Assembly: GCA_018065465.1 (NCBI GenBank)
Contig: JAGHTC010000050.1
Span: forward strand, 1-42,508
Length of the DNA: 42,508 nucleotides
Direction of reading: 5' to 3'
DNA from: Candidatus Ruminococcus equi
GTDB taxonomy: Bacteria > Bacillota > Clostridia > Oscillospirales > Acutalibacteraceae
In this document: one piece after another, positions 1 to 8,829 of the stretch
How the letters are laid out: each line of letters begins with the position of its first letter
Numbering within the stretch: position 1 is the stretch's first letter
Program-made: the position numbers and the translations under genes
The notes under the pieces: model-generated
What the model was told of the DNA's origin: nothing
What the model saw: only the letters and a program-made list of their open reading frames with translations
The model's database searches: none

Positions 1-1
1 A

Positions 2-130
2 ACAACAAGTTACACCTATACAAAAGCTCAGGATGGTCAGGAATACACATTCTCAGTTCGTGCATTCAATGCACAGGGTGAAATCATTTCCGACTACGCT
101 GCAGGATATAAAGTAAAGTATAAAAAATAA
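2..130 (+). CDS. C-terminal end of a fibronectin type III domain protein (partial)
   Basis: The gene enters from the left edge in frame 2 and stops at TAA 128-130, so only the last 42 residues are visible. The pattern DGQEYTFSVRAFNAQGE followed by a final beta strand (YKVKYKK) is the F-G strand region of a fibronectin type III fold, in which the Y-x-F-x-V-R-A signature is typical. In gut clostridia such domains usually sit at the end of secreted or surface proteins, but nothing here shows the catalytic or anchoring part. No sorting signal or dockerin follows the domain. The gene ends just before a strong terminator. The fold is fairly certain; the identity of the whole protein is unknown. Confidence 0.75.
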   Translation, partial: TTSYTYTKAQDGQEYTFSVRAFNAQGEIISDYAAGYKVKYKK

Positions 131-142
131 ATCTATAAACAA

Positions 143-174
143 AAAAACTGCAACGAGAAATCGTTGCAGTTTTT
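143..174 (+). terminator. Intrinsic terminator, probably bidirectional
   Basis: The stem AAAAACTGCAACGA pairs with TCGTTGCAGTTTTT around a GAAA tetraloop (157-160). A T-tract follows on the plus strand, and an A-tract on the left serves the minus strand. It lies between the convergent partial gene and the CpXC gene, so it can end both. Confidence 0.9.
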
Positions 175-192
175 GTTTGTGTTATTATTCAT

Positions 193-867
193 TTATTTTC
201 CGTTTATAATCCTCTTATACCTAAACAAAGTGTTCTCTGCCCATTCACGGTCAATTTTGATAAAGCCGGAGAGCTTTTTATCGGAGGAGGCGACCTTCTC
301 AACGATTTTCAGGCTCTTTGCATATATCTCGAGTCGTGCCGACTGGACAAACGGCTCGTGGTTTTCGCCGAGAAAATAGGTAAAGCCCATTGTGTTTGTT
401 TCTCGGTTATACATTGAAAGGTAGCCTTCGTCAACCCTTTTCAGGTCGTGCTTTTTTGCGACACTTTCGGAGATAGCAAGTTTAGTAAGTTCTACCGCCA
501 TATCGTCAAGTCCGGACTCGAAAATAAAAATCTTTTCTTTCAGCGAGTTGAAGTCGGGGGTAATACGCTTTTTGATACCCTTGAGGTTTCGGTAGTCTTC
601 TTCAAGCGACCTGTCCTCAAGTTGAAAGCGGTCAATCTCGGGGATGAGATAAACCATAAATCGCTTTTTCATATCGTTGTATAAAAGCGGATAGACAAGT
701 CTGCCCTCGTGTGAGCAGTTTTCACACTTGAAAGAAAGCAGTTTTCCCGACAGTAATTTTTCGCGAAATTCGGGGTCGGTTGTCGCGTTTACGCTTATAT
801 AAAGATGGGCGCTTGTTGTTTCGTTACATTGGGGGCAGGAAATCTCCTTTGAAATAACATTCGACAT
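193..867 (-). CDS. CpXC domain protein (zinc-binding, function unknown)
   Basis: This 224-residue soluble protein has no signal peptide. The N-terminus carries two Cys-x-x-Cys knuckles: CPQC at about residues 11-14 and CENC near residue 49. The spacing and context (ISCPQCN and FKCENCSHEG) match the CpXC domain family, a predicted zinc ribbon found mainly in Firmicutes. The rest is a predicted alpha/beta region with no motif I recognise. The start is supported by an AGGGGA site (GAGAGGGGAATATT) before ATG 867. It is transcribed alone, divergently from the coiled-coil gene. Its molecular function has not been established to my knowledge. Confidence 0.75.
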   Translation of the reverse strand: MSNVISKEISCPQCNETTSAHLYISVNATTDPEFREKLLSGKLLSFKCENCSHEGRLVYPLLYNDMKKRFMVYLIPEIDRFQLEDRSLEEDYRNLKGIKKRITPDFNSLKEKIFIFESGLDDMAVELTKLAISESVAKKHDLKRVDEGYLSMYNRETNTMGFTYFLGENHEPFVQSARLEIYAKSLKIVEKVASSDKKLSGFIKIDREWAENTLFRYKRIINGK

Positions 868-899
868 AATATTCCCCTCTCATTAATATTCCCATATTG

Positions 900-927
900 A
901 TTTTACCATATTTACGGATAAATGCAA
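900..927 (-). promoter_or_regulatory. Sigma-A-type promoter for the CpXC gene
   Basis: On the minus strand TTGCAT (927-922), a 16-nt spacer and TAAAAT (905-900) are preceded by TGG, an extended -10. Start of transcription would be about 30 nt before the ATG. Confidence 0.5.
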
Positions 928-968
928 ATGTAAATTTTTAATAATTTTTAAATGTTGTCAAAATAATA

Positions 969-997
969 TTGATTTTATTTTCATTTTCTGCGATAAT
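969..997 (+). promoter_or_regulatory. Sigma-A-type promoter for the coiled-coil gene
   Basis: TTGATT, 17 nt, GATAAT with an upstream TGC (extended -10). It lies about 37 nt before ATG 1034. Confidence 0.55.
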
Positions 998-1033
998 GTA
1001 TATGTAATAATTTATCAACAGGAGGAATTTACA

Positions 1034-1747
1034 ATGGCAGCAAAAGATGATTTTAAAAACGGCGCTTGTTTGGTAGGAGGAGCGATTTCGGAAATTACAC
1101 ACACTTTGGTTGAAAAAAACCGCCTTCGTGCAAAGACTAACCGCCTTAAACAGATTATCAAGGGCGACAGCCAACTTCGTGACGATGCGTACATAGCACT
1201 CGGAAAATATTTTTACGAAAACCTGCGTGAGGGCGCAAGCGAAGAAAACGAAGAACTTTGCAAAGTTGTCGATAAAACAAACTTGAGAATTGAAAAGGCT
1301 TCTATGAGATATATCGAACTTTTAAATGAGCAAAACGATTTGAAAGTTCAGTCCGAAAACGCAGAAAAACTCAAAAAAGCTTTGGCAAAAAAGGCAGAAC
1401 AGGCTAAAGAGGCTGCTTCCGATAAGGCAAAAGACCTTACTCAAAAAGCAAAAGAAACTTCTCAGGAAATCACACAAAAAGTAAAAGACAAGGCTGTTGA
1501 CCTGAAAAACAAGGCTGCAAATAAAGCAGAAGATGTAAAACTTGATATTGAAGATGCGGCTGACGAAGTTGTCGACAGCGTCGAAGAAGTTTTTGATACC
1601 GAATCTGCTTTGGATATCGAAAGCGCAGATATCGAAAGGCTTATCAAAGAAGAAGAGGAAAAAATAAAAAGTGCAGAAGTTTCTGCCGTCAGCGAAACAG
1701 AAGAAAAAAAGGCTGATGAAGAATCTCCCGAGGATTTCACTTTCTGA
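1034..1747 (+). CDS. Amphipathic coiled-coil protein with acidic tail, function unknown
   Basis: A 237-residue hydrophilic protein without signal peptide. Residues 1-110 form a mixed helical region (RLRAKTNRLKQIIKG, later RYIELLNEQNDLKVQ). Residues of about 110-185 are a run of Lys/Ala/Glu/Asp-rich 11-mer-like repeats (KAKDLTQKAKE, KVKDKAVDLKNKA), reminiscent of LEA or apolipoprotein-like amphipathic helices. The C-terminal 50 residues are strongly acidic. An ideal AGGAGG site 8 nt before ATG 1034 decides the start. It has its own promoter and a terminator, so it is monocistronic. I do not recognise a named family; roles in membrane or envelope association or stress protection would be guesses from the helix pattern alone. 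Confidence 0.7.
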   Translation: MAAKDDFKNGACLVGGAISEITHTLVEKNRLRAKTNRLKQIIKGDSQLRDDAYIALGKYFYENLREGASEENEELCKVVDKTNLRIEKASMRYIELLNEQNDLKVQSENAEKLKKALAKKAEQAKEAASDKAKDLTQKAKETSQEITQKVKDKAVDLKNKAANKAEDVKLDIEDAADEVVDSVEEVFDTESALDIESADIERLIKEEEEKIKSAEVSAVSETEEKKADEESPEDFTF

Positions 1748-1760
1748 TTTCTTAAATTTC

Positions 1761-1788
1761 GGCTCTGTCAAATCGGCAGAGCCTTTTT
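1761..1788 (+). terminator. Intrinsic terminator after the coiled-coil gene
   Basis: GGCTCTGTC pairs with GGCAGAGCC (one T-G wobble) around an AAATC loop, followed by TTTTTG. It ends 29 nt before the next start codon, and no promoter is obvious between them. Confidence 0.8.
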
Positions 1789-1816
1789 GCATTAACGCTA
1801 TTTTTCGGAGGTTACT

Positions 1817-4800
1817 ATGAAAAGGATTTTTTCACTGATACTTTCTATTTCTATCATTTTCGGTCTATTCTCGGTTTGTGCTATAGGCACATCGGCGGCG
1901 TCATACGGCGATATCTACCTTCGGGGTACTTTCAACGGCTGGGATATTCCCGCAGGGTATAAAATGACCGATATGGGCAACGGCAACTATTTGATTAAAG
2001 CAACTTTTGCCAAGGATAAATATGAATACAAGTTTGCAAACACAGATTGGTCGTTTAATGTGCCCGATGAAAACGCAAAACTTGATTTTTCACAGCAAAC
2101 TACCCTTTTGATGGAAGTTAACACCAACACAAGACTGTACCACGCTACCCCCATAAAAGGAGATACAAACTTGCTAAATATTAAGAAAGAAACCGACAAA
2201 GTACGCTTTACCTGTGCCTGGGCAGAGCATAACAACGAAATACTCACAGAGTCAAACGGTAAATTAGGTTATACAACGAACAAAAACGACGGTAATACCT
2301 ACTGGGATATTATTCCTACCGCAACCGATAATGTGTATTACATAAGAAATAATAAGACAGGAAACTTTATCTACTATTCGGGAAGCAGTGTTCTTTGTTC
2401 AAAAACAGGCAACACTACCGATGCGGGCAAATGGTATATTGACCGTTCAACGGGCAATTTCCGTTTGATGAGTTTCAGCGATATTACAAAATCCGTTAAC
2501 CTTGAAAAACAAGACGGCTATGCTCAATACGGCTATGTTCCCGCGTTCTATACAAGTTCGCAGTTTAGTGCAGAGTTTTCGTCATACTTCTATACATTAA
2601 GTGAGGACAAGGTTTTCGATACTTTGGGTGAAGCGTCTGCAACATCAGGTACGAGCATCACATCAAACGCCTTGGGCGAAACAAAAACATGGGAACTTAA
2701 AACAGACATTTCATCTGCACCGAAATTCACTGCGGCTAATTCTCCGCTTTTGGAGGCTGTGTATAATCTTTCGGTTGAAGAGTCTATTCTCAACCAGTTT
2801 GAAAGCAAATACGGTACAGCGTTCTACACAGGCGTAAACTGGAAGAAAGTCTGGACTCGCGATACCGCTATGGCTTGTCAGTACAGCCTTGCCGATATTT
2901 TCCCGCAAATTGCACTCAACTGTGCAAAAGAAAAGGTAGTCGGCACAAAGGGACTTGAAACCTTTGAAGAAGACACAGGCTCGGGCGGTTCGTACCCCGT
3001 GTCTACCGACAAAATTATAACCATGCTTTCTGTTTGGGAGATTTATCTTTCAACAGGCGACAAGAGTGTTCTCGAATACTTCTATCCGATTGCAAAAAAT
3101 ACGATTGAACAAGACTTGAATGTTGCCTACGATGAATATTCAAAACTTTATAAAGGTGAAACCTGCGGTACTGACTGGCGTGACCAGACCTACCCCGACT
3201 GGGTAAGCGAAACAATACAAAACGGCTTGCCGAATATCGCAGAAAGCAAAGCGGCTTCCGTCAATATTATCTACACAAGAGTCCTTGAGATTATGTCAAG
3301 ATGTGCATCCATCCTCAACAAGGACGCAAATGAAAGCAAAATGTGGAAAGATATGTCAGAGTCGCTTGAAAAGTCGATTTCCGAAAGACTTTGGAGCGAT
3401 GACCTGTCGGTATATGCCGCCTGGGAGTATCCGTCATATATGGGTTCACCGCTTGCTTACAAAGCCGATGTTATCTCTAACGGATATGCAACAATGTTTG
3501 ATGTCGGTACAGAACAGCAGATAAAATCAATTTTAGAAAACTATCCGCTTGTCACCTACGGTGCGCCGACAGTCTACCCGCAAAAGCAGGGTACCTTGCA
3601 CAATGCAAACAAGGTTTACCACAACCGCGGTGTATGGCCCGGCTGGGAAGCAACACTTATGCTCGGTGCAAAACAGCACGGTTATAATGAGGTATCACAA
3701 GAAATCTTTAACTCCTGCGTAAGAGGTGCGGCAGAATACCTGACAAATAAAGAGGTTATCGACTTTACAACAGGACAGGGCCTTGAGTCTGACCGCCAGT
3801 TATGGTCTATTGCGGCTACCCTTTCAGGTTACTACAAGGTGCTTTTCGGTATGGAATACACTGAGGAAGGATTATCATTTAAGCCGTTTATCCCCTCTTG
3901 GTGCAAAGGACCTTTCACCCTTTCTTCCTATCCTTATCGAAACGCAAAACTCAATATTACATTAAGCGGTGAGGGCGACACAGTATCAAAGATTACAGTT
4001 GACGGTAAAGAGGTTTCCGCAGACTACATCCTTCCATCAAACGCTACCGGTACCCATAATATCGAAATCACCGTTACAGATTCAAAAGCAACTCACAAAA
4101 TGAACCTAAACGACGAGAAAAACCATGTTGTTTGTCCGTCACTGCCGAAACTTTCGTACTCAAACGGAGTATTGACTTTTGAAAAACAGGCAGGACTTAC
4201 ATATAAACTCTACGACGGCACACAGTACATTGATTTGACTTCAAACACCTACAAGGTAGATACATCCGTTTACCGTTGCTACAGCCTTGTATCAATTTCC
4301 AAAGACGGCGTTTGGTCGGAATTTTCACAACCTATACAAGTAGGGCCGAGCCAAACAAAGATAAAGATTGAAGCGGAGTCGGGAACATACAAAAAAGCAA
4401 ACCTCAGAACTTCTCCCTCGGGTTACTCGGGAAGCGGTGTTGTTGATGATACTATGACAAATACTTATCCTGTTATTGTAAATGCCAATATTGAAACAGA
4501 GGGTGTATATCTTCTTTCTTGCGTTTACAACAACAAAGGCGAAACAAATTCATCAACAAACTGTGCTATTCGTTCTGTCTATGTCGACGGTAAAGATGTC
4601 GGCTCGCTTGTGTTCCCCGTTATGAACTTCTACTATCAGACAAGTACGCACCTGCCGATAAAACTTACAAAAGGTCAGCACAAAATAACAGTCCTCTATG
4701 ACACCGAGAACTTCTTTGACAGGAATATGAATATAACAAAGAACTCGGTACAGTATGACTACTTCACACTCGAACTTGCAAACGACCTGTTTGAAGAAGA

Positions 4801-5044
4801 AAAAGAGTATGTACTGCTCGGTGACAGCGACACCGATGAAAACATCACGATTGTGGACGCAACAACAATACAAAAGGTGCTTGCAAAGTACGATATGGAC
4901 AAGTACGATGAGTTTGCTTCCGATGTTGATGAAAACAAAACTGTTGAAATTGTAGACGCAACTTTGATACAAAAATATCTCGCATCATACGAAACGCATA
5001 CAAGAATAGGACAGATGGTTGAACGAGTGCGTTCAACTAATTGA
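1817..5044 (+). CDS. Secreted dockerin-bearing six-hairpin glycoside hydrolase with starch-binding-like module
   Basis: 1075 residues. Order seen: signal peptide (about 1-27, cleavage after TSA); a beta-sandwich like the X25/CBM starch-binding modules (YLRGTFNGWD near 33); a ricin-like trefoil region (about 120-260); an (alpha/alpha)6 catalytic domain (about 310-700) with VWTRDTAMA and WRDQTYPDW; a CBM35-like module opening with IEAESGTY (about 850-990); and a type I dockerin (about 1002-1063) with two calcium loops, GDSDTDENITIVDATTIQ and SDVDENKTVEIVDATLIQ. The WTRD start and Trp/Glu-rich barrel fit glucoamylase- or rhamnosidase-like six-hairpin enzymes; I cannot fix the CAZy family. The starch-type module and the malQ/glgP genes nearby make alpha-glucan a reasonable but unproven substrate. 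The dockerin implies attachment to a cohesin scaffold. CGGAGG before ATG 1817 supports the start. Confidence 0.8.
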   Translation: MKRIFSLILSISIIFGLFSVCAIGTSAASYGDIYLRGTFNGWDIPAGYKMTDMGNGNYLIKATFAKDKYEYKFANTDWSFNVPDENAKLDFSQQTTLLMEVNTNTRLYHATPIKGDTNLLNIKKETDKVRFTCAWAEHNNEILTESNGKLGYTTNKNDGNTYWDIIPTATDNVYYIRNNKTGNFIYYSGSSVLCSKTGNTTDAGKWYIDRSTGNFRLMSFSDITKSVNLEKQDGYAQYGYVPAFYTSSQFSAEFSSYFYTLSEDKVFDTLGEASATSGTSITSNALGETKTWELKTDISSAPKFTAANSPLLEAVYNLSVEESILNQFESKYGTAFYTGVNWKKVWTRDTAMACQYSLADIFPQIALNCAKEKVVGTKGLETFEEDTGSGGSYPVSTDKIITMLSVWEIYLSTGDKSVLEYFYPIAKNTIEQDLNVAYDEYSKLYKGETCGTDWRDQTYPDWVSETIQNGLPNIAESKAASVNIIYTRVLEIMSRCASILNKDANESKMWKDMSESLEKSISERLWSDDLSVYAAWEYPSYMGSPLAYKADVISNGYATMFDVGTEQQIKSILENYPLVTYGAPTVYPQKQGTLHNANKVYHNRGVWPGWEATLMLGAKQHGYNEVSQEIFNSCVRGAAEYLTNKEVIDFTTGQGLESDRQLWSIAATLSGYYKVLFGMEYTEEGLSFKPFIPSWCKGPFTLSSYPYRNAKLNITLSGEGDTVSKITVDGKEVSADYILPSNATGTHNIEITVTDSKATHKMNLNDEKNHVVCPSLPKLSYSNGVLTFEKQAGLTYKLYDGTQYIDLTSNTYKVDTSVYRCYSLVSISKDGVWSEFSQPIQVGPSQTKIKIEAESGTYKKANLRTSPSGYSGSGVVDDTMTNTYPVIVNANIETEGVYLLSCVYNNKGETNSSTNCAIRSVYVDGKDVGSLVFPVMNFYYQTSTHLPIKLTKGQHKITVLYDTENFFDRNMNITKNSVQYDYFTLELANDLFEEEKEYVLLGDSDTDENITIVDATTIQKVLAKYDMDKYDEFASDVDENKTVEIVDATLIQKYLASYETHTRIGQMVERVRSTN

Positions 5045-5054
5045 TAATTAAAGA

Positions 5055-5108
5055 AAAATCGCAAAGCGATTTTACTAAATACTAAAAACTAAATACTAAG
5101 TACTAAAA
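5055..5108 (+). repeat. Composite intergenic repeat: small hairpin plus ACTAAA heptamers
   Basis: Directly after the glycosidase stop (partial GATAATTAA at 5043-5051) come a hairpin AAAATCGC-AAA-GCGATTTT (5055-5073) and tandem units of ACTAAAT/ACTAAAA/ACTAAGT (5073-5108). Similar heptamer arrays occur near 14420, 25370 and 34837, each after a gene end. Confidence 0.8.
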
Positions 5109-5139
5109 AAGGCTGTGACGAAATCGTCACAGCCTTTTT
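5105..5139. terminator. Bidirectional terminator, GCTGTGACGA family
   Basis: GGCTGTGACG pairs with CGTCACAGCC around AAAT, flanked by A6 and T5, between the convergent glycosidase and hppA. Nearly the same hairpin recurs at 14451 and 34866. Confidence 0.9.
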
Positions 5140-5147
5140 GCTATTGA

Positions 5148-7241
5148 TTACATAATTGAGAAGTTGACTACCAAAGCGGCAAATACGATGGATACCATCG
5201 AAAGCAGTTTGATAAGAATGTTGATTGACGGGCCTGATGTATCTTTGAACGGGTCGCCTACTGTATCGCCGACAACAGCCGCTTTGTGCTGTTCGCTTCC
5301 TTTACCGCCGTTGTGGCCTGTTTCGATATATTTCTTTGCGTTATCCCAAGCACCGCCGGAGTTACTCATAAAGATAGCAAGCAAGAAGCCTGTTACGGTT
5401 GCGCCTGCGAGCAGTCCGACAACGCCTTTATATCCCAGGATAAGTCCGACAACAACAGGAGTGATAACTGCGACCAATGTGGGCAGTACCATCTTCTTAA
5501 GACTTGACTTTGTACACATATCAACACAGGTTGCATAGTCGGGGTCGGCTTCGCCTTCTAAAAGACCTTTGATAGTTCTAAACTGTCTTCTTACTTCAAT
5601 AACAATGCTTTGTGCCGCTTTGCCGACAGCGTCCATAGTAAGGGCGGCAAATACAAACGGCAGACATCCGCCGATGAAAAGTCCGACCAATACAGACGGG
5701 TCCATGATAGAGAATTCATCGAACAAAGCTGTAAATGAAGCAGTGCCTTTAACTTCGGCAACTTTTTCGATATATGAAGCGATAAGTGCGAGGGCTGTGA
5801 GAGCCGCAGAGCCAATCGCAAAGCCTTTGCCTGTAGCGGCAGTGGTGTTTCCTAATGAATCAAGAGCGTCGGTTCTTTCTCTTACTTCGGGTTCAAGTCC
5901 CGACATCTCGGCAATACCGCCTGCATTGTCGGCAACAGGGCCGTAAGCATCGGTAGCAAGAGTGATACCCAAAGTTGAGAGCATACCGACAGCCGCAAGG
6001 GCAATTCCGTAAAGTCCCATGGAAACTTCGCCTTTACCGGAAACAAAATACGAAACGAGAATACAAACGCCGATAATAGCAATCGGGATAGCAGTTGAAA
6101 GCATACCGAGTCCCGTACCGCCGATAATGATAGTAGCAGAACCGGTTTCGGATTTTTCTGCAAGTCGTTTTGTAGGCTTGTATGAATCGGATGTAAAATA
6201 TTCTGTGGAAAGACCGATTAATACGCCTGCGACAAGTCCCGAAAGGATAGCAAAGTAAAAACCGATGTTTTCTTTTCCGAGTATAAACCAGATAAGCGGG
6301 AAAGCAACAATCGCAATAAGTATAGCCGAAAGGTTTGTACCTCTTCTAAGTGCTTTGAGCAAGGTTTTTTGTGCTGTGCTTTCGCCTGTGCGAACAAAGA
6401 AAGTACCGATTACCGAACAGACGATACCGACAGCAGCCATTATCATCGGAACAGCCATAGCCTTGATTTCTCCGCCGAAAGCGGCAACACCCAAAGCAGA
6501 TGCCGAGATAACAGAGCCGACATAAGATTCATAAAGGTCTGCGCCCATACCTGCTACATCACCGACATTGTCACCGACATTATCAGCAATAGCGGCGGGG
6601 TTTCTCGGGTCGTCCTCGGGAATACCCGCTTCAACCTTACCGACCAAGTCGGCACCGACATCGGCAGCCTTTGTAAATATACCGCCGCCGACACGGGCAA
6701 AGAGTGCCATACTCGATGCACCCATACCGAATGTAAGCATAGCGGATGTAATCTCAGACGGAGAACATCCGAAAGCGTATTTAAGAAGTGCAAACCAAAT
6801 GGAAATGTCAAGAAGACCGAGACCTACAACGGTAAAGCCCATAACAGAGCCTGCCGAAAAAGCAACACGAAGTCCTTTGTTAAGACCGGTACGACAAGCG
6901 TTAGCCGTTCTGTCGTTTGCCGCGGTTGCTATCTTCATACCGACAAAGCCCGAAAGTCCCGAGAAAAATCCACCTGTTACAAAAGCAAAGGGAACAAACC
7001 AAGTGAGCATTTTAAATGTTGCCATAATGCAAAGTATTGCAAACATAACAGCAAAGAAAATTGCTACTATTGAGTACTGCCTTTTTAAGTAGGCGTTTGC
7101 TCCGCTTCTGATAGAGCGCGAAATTTTTATCATTTTTTCCGTACCCTCATCAAAAGAGAGTACTCTTTTTGCCATAATTACCGCAAAAACAATTGCTAAA
7201 AGTGAGCCGACAAAGGTGAAAATAACAAGATAATTTTCCAT
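5148..7241 (-). CDS. hppA: Membrane-bound ion-pumping pyrophosphatase, K+-dependent class
   Basis: 697 residues with about 16 hydrophobic segments, the usual length for the family. It hydrolyses cytoplasmic pyrophosphate and pumps Na+ and/or H+ outward. The active-site block is intact: [11 protein letters not shown], then [18 protein letters not shown], and a second acidic block [18 protein letters not shown]. The sequence [17 protein letters not shown] carries Ala and Gly at the two positions that separate K+-dependent enzymes from K+-independent ones (Lys/Thr there). That predicts a K+-stimulated enzyme. Whether it moves Na+, H+ or both cannot be settled by eye. AAGGAGGG stands 9 nt before ATG 7241. 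It is monocistronic, with its own strong promoter and a shared terminator. Confidence 0.97.
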   Translation of the reverse strand: MENYLVIFTFVGSLLAIVFAVIMAKRVLSFDEGTEKMIKISRSIRSGANAYLKRQYSIVAIFFAVMFAILCIMATFKMLTWFVPFAFVTGGFFSGLSGFVGMKIATAANDRTANACRTGLNKGLRVAFSAGSVMGFTVVGLGLLDISIWFALLKYAFGCSPSEITSAMLTFGMGASSMALFARVGGGIFTKAADVGADLVGKVEAGIPEDDPRNPAAIADNVGDNVGDVAGMGADLYESYVGSVISASALGVAAFGGEIKAMAVPMIMAAVGIVCSVIGTFFVRTGESTAQKTLLKALRRGTNLSAILIAIVAFPLIWFILGKENIGFYFAILSGLVAGVLIGLSTEYFTSDSYKPTKRLAEKSETGSATIIIGGTGLGMLSTAIPIAIIGVCILVSYFVSGKGEVSMGLYGIALAAVGMLSTLGITLATDAYGPVADNAGGIAEMSGLEPEVRERTDALDSLGNTTAATGKGFAIGSAALTALALIASYIEKVAEVKGTASFTALFDEFSIMDPSVLVGLFIGGCLPFVFAALTMDAVGKAAQSIVIEVRRQFRTIKGLLEGEADPDYATCVDMCTKSSLKKMVLPTLVAVITPVVVGLILGYKGVVGLLAGATVTGFLLAIFMSNSGGAWDNAKKYIETGHNGGKGSEQHKAAVVGDTVGDPFKDTSGPSINILIKLLSMVSIVFAALVVNFSIM

Positions 7242-7274
7242 AATATCGGTATCCCTCCTTTACATATAGAAGAA

Positions 7275-7303
7275 ATTTTACACCTATTTGTGATTAATGT
7301 CAA
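7275..7303 (-). promoter_or_regulatory. Promoter of hppA
   Basis: Minus strand: TTGACA (7303-7298), 17 nt, TAAAAT (7280-7275). A consensus -35 at optimal spacing, about 34 nt before the start codon. Confidence 0.8.
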
Positions 7304-7438
7304 ATATTTACTGTGCATTTTGTCTACAATGCTAAAAAAGGCAGATTTTCTTTGGCTTTTTTGGTGTTTTTCCTGCCGGTTTTTTGCCTTATGATATGTT
7401 ATTATACAAAATTTGTTGTAATATGATGTCGCATTATG

Positions 7439-7467
7439 TTGCAAAAGGCAGATAAAAATGATAAAAT
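7439..7467 (+). promoter_or_regulatory. Promoter of the ATP-grasp gene
   Basis: TTGCAA, 17 nt, TAAAAT with TGA just upstream (extended -10), about 36 nt before ATG 7504. Confidence 0.6.
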
Positions 7468-7503
7468 AAAAAAGTTAGATTATTATTTGATTTGGGATAA
7501 TGT

Positions 7504-8694
7504 ATGAAGAAAATACTACTACTCGGCGGCTCTGCACAACAGATTGTTGCGATAAAAACCGCAAAAAAATTAGGATATTATACCATTTTGTGCGACTATC
7601 TTCCCGATAATCCCGGCCAGCATTATGCGGACAAGTTTTATCTTGTCAGCACGACTGACAAGGAGGCAATCCTCAAAGTCGCAGAAGATGAAAAAATCGA
7701 CGGAATTCTTGCTTATGCAACGGACCCCGCCGCCCCCGTTGCGGCTTATGTTGCGGAAAAACTGAATTTGCCGACTAACCCTTTTACAGCCGTAAACACT
7801 TTGTGCAACAAAGATTTGTTTCGTAATTTTTTGAAAGAAAACGGCTTTGCTGTACCTCTTTCAAAGGGATATTCAAGTATTGATGACGCAATAAAAGATT
7901 GTGACAGATTTAGTTTTCCGATTATTGTAAAGCCTGTTGACTCTTCCGGTTCAAAGGGAGTTTCGGTCTTAAAAAGTAAGGAAAATATCAGAGAAGCACT
8001 GGATTTTGCTTTTTCGTATTCAAGGGCAAAACGAGTTGTTATCGAAGAATATATCGAAAAAGACCACCGATATATAGTCGGCGGAGATATTTTTGTTCTT
8101 GATTCAAAAGTCTATCTGTGGGGACTCTTAAATTGCTTAAGAGATGAAGTGAATTCTCTTGTTCCTGTCGGAAAAAGTTATCCTCTTGATTTATCATCTG
8201 CACAGATAGATTTAGTAAAAGATACTTTGCAAAAACTTGTCAGCGATATCGGTATTCGCTTTGGTGCGATGAATGTTGAACTGATAATTGATAAAAACGG
8301 CAAATGCTACATTATTGACGCAGGGCCCCGAGCAGGCGGAAATATGATACCCGACTTGCTCAATATGATTTTCGATGTTGATTTAGTGGAAATGTCGGTT
8401 CAAACTGCTATGGGAGTAGAGATAAAGCCCAAAGAAATCAACGAAAAACCGTGTTTTTATGCAACATATAACCTGCACAGCAAAGAAAACGGTGTTCTAA
8501 AGGCTATCGAATTTGATGATGAAATCGAAAAGCACATCGTAAAAAAATGTCTGTATCTATCTAATGGGGATAAGGTATCATACTTTGATAATGCGTCAAA
8601 GGCACTGGGCATTATCTTTATGAAATTCGACAGTTTACAGCAACAGAAAATCATTGAAAACATCAACGAACACATAAAAATCATAGTAAAATAA
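7504..8694 (+). CDS. ATP-grasp superfamily carboxylate-amine/thiol ligase, substrate unknown
   Basis: 396 residues. The N-terminus (MKKILLLGGSAQQ) is a Rossmann-like pre-ATP-grasp domain as in PurK, PurT and carbamoyl phosphate synthase. The ATP-grasp core follows: the lysine strand IIVKPVDSSGSKGVSVL near 143-160 with its Gly/Ser-rich lid, the VIEEYIE strand near 180, and the metal-binding end of the fold (GAMNVELIID and IIDAGPRAGGNMIPDLL). The last 90 residues are a small C-terminal domain. Such enzymes use ATP to join a carboxylate to an amine via an acyl phosphate. The substrate cannot be read from the sequence. The gene stands alone between a promoter and a terminator, so there is no pathway context. 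The ribosome site is weak (TTTGGGATAATGT). Confidence 0.85.
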   Translation: MKKILLLGGSAQQIVAIKTAKKLGYYTILCDYLPDNPGQHYADKFYLVSTTDKEAILKVAEDEKIDGILAYATDPAAPVAAYVAEKLNLPTNPFTAVNTLCNKDLFRNFLKENGFAVPLSKGYSSIDDAIKDCDRFSFPIIVKPVDSSGSKGVSVLKSKENIREALDFAFSYSRAKRVVIEEYIEKDHRYIVGGDIFVLDSKVYLWGLLNCLRDEVNSLVPVGKSYPLDLSSAQIDLVKDTLQKLVSDIGIRFGAMNVELIIDKNGKCYIIDAGPRAGGNMIPDLLNMIFDVDLVEMSVQTAMGVEIKPKEINEKPCFYATYNLHSKENGVLKAIEFDDEIEKHIVKKCLYLSNGDKVSYFDNASKALGIIFMKFDSLQQQKIIENINEHIKIIVK

Positions 8695-8706
8695 CATTGT
8701 ATTTTG

Positions 8707-8743
8707 AAACCTTCCTGTGAAATTTTGCAGGAAGGTTTATTTT
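8707..8743 (+). terminator. Intrinsic terminator after the ATP-grasp gene
   Basis: AAACCTTCCTG pairs with CAGGAAGGTTT (11 bp, perfect) and is followed by ATTTTAT. It lies inside a longer open frame preceding the next gene, which argues against any start for that gene upstream of 8830. Confidence 0.8.
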
Positions 8744-8767
8744 ATATAAAATCCGATATAAGGGCTG

Positions 8768-8796
8768 TTGATTATATTTACAGATTGTGGTATAAT
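8768..8796 (+). promoter_or_regulatory. Promoter of the ABC exporter operon
   Basis: TTGATT, 17 nt, TATAAT with TGG immediately before the -10. Transcription would begin near 8803, so the exporter must start at 8830 and not at the earlier in-frame ATG. Confidence 0.75.
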
Positions 8797-8829
8797 ATAA
8801 TGGTAATATTATGGGATAGAAGGCGAATT

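Noticed and set aside
1322..1792. 156-residue Phe/Cys-rich minus-strand frame over the coiled-coil gene
   Set aside because: It is the antisense of Lys/Glu-rich codons, which always gives Phe/Leu-rich shadows, and it crosses the terminator.
6369..7073. 234-residue plus-strand frame antisense to hppA
   Set aside because: Cys- and Ser-rich shadow of a membrane protein gene; no start signals and no family resemblance.
7196..7444. 82-residue minus-strand frame between hppA and the ATP-grasp gene
   Set aside because: It overlaps two opposite promoters and the start of hppA and has no ribosome site.
8704..8829. N-terminal extension of the first ABC exporter subunit by 42 codons
   Set aside because: It would start inside the terminator of the previous gene and run through a clear promoter (8768-8796); no ribosome site precedes ATG 8704. 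ATG 8830 has a site and fits the family.
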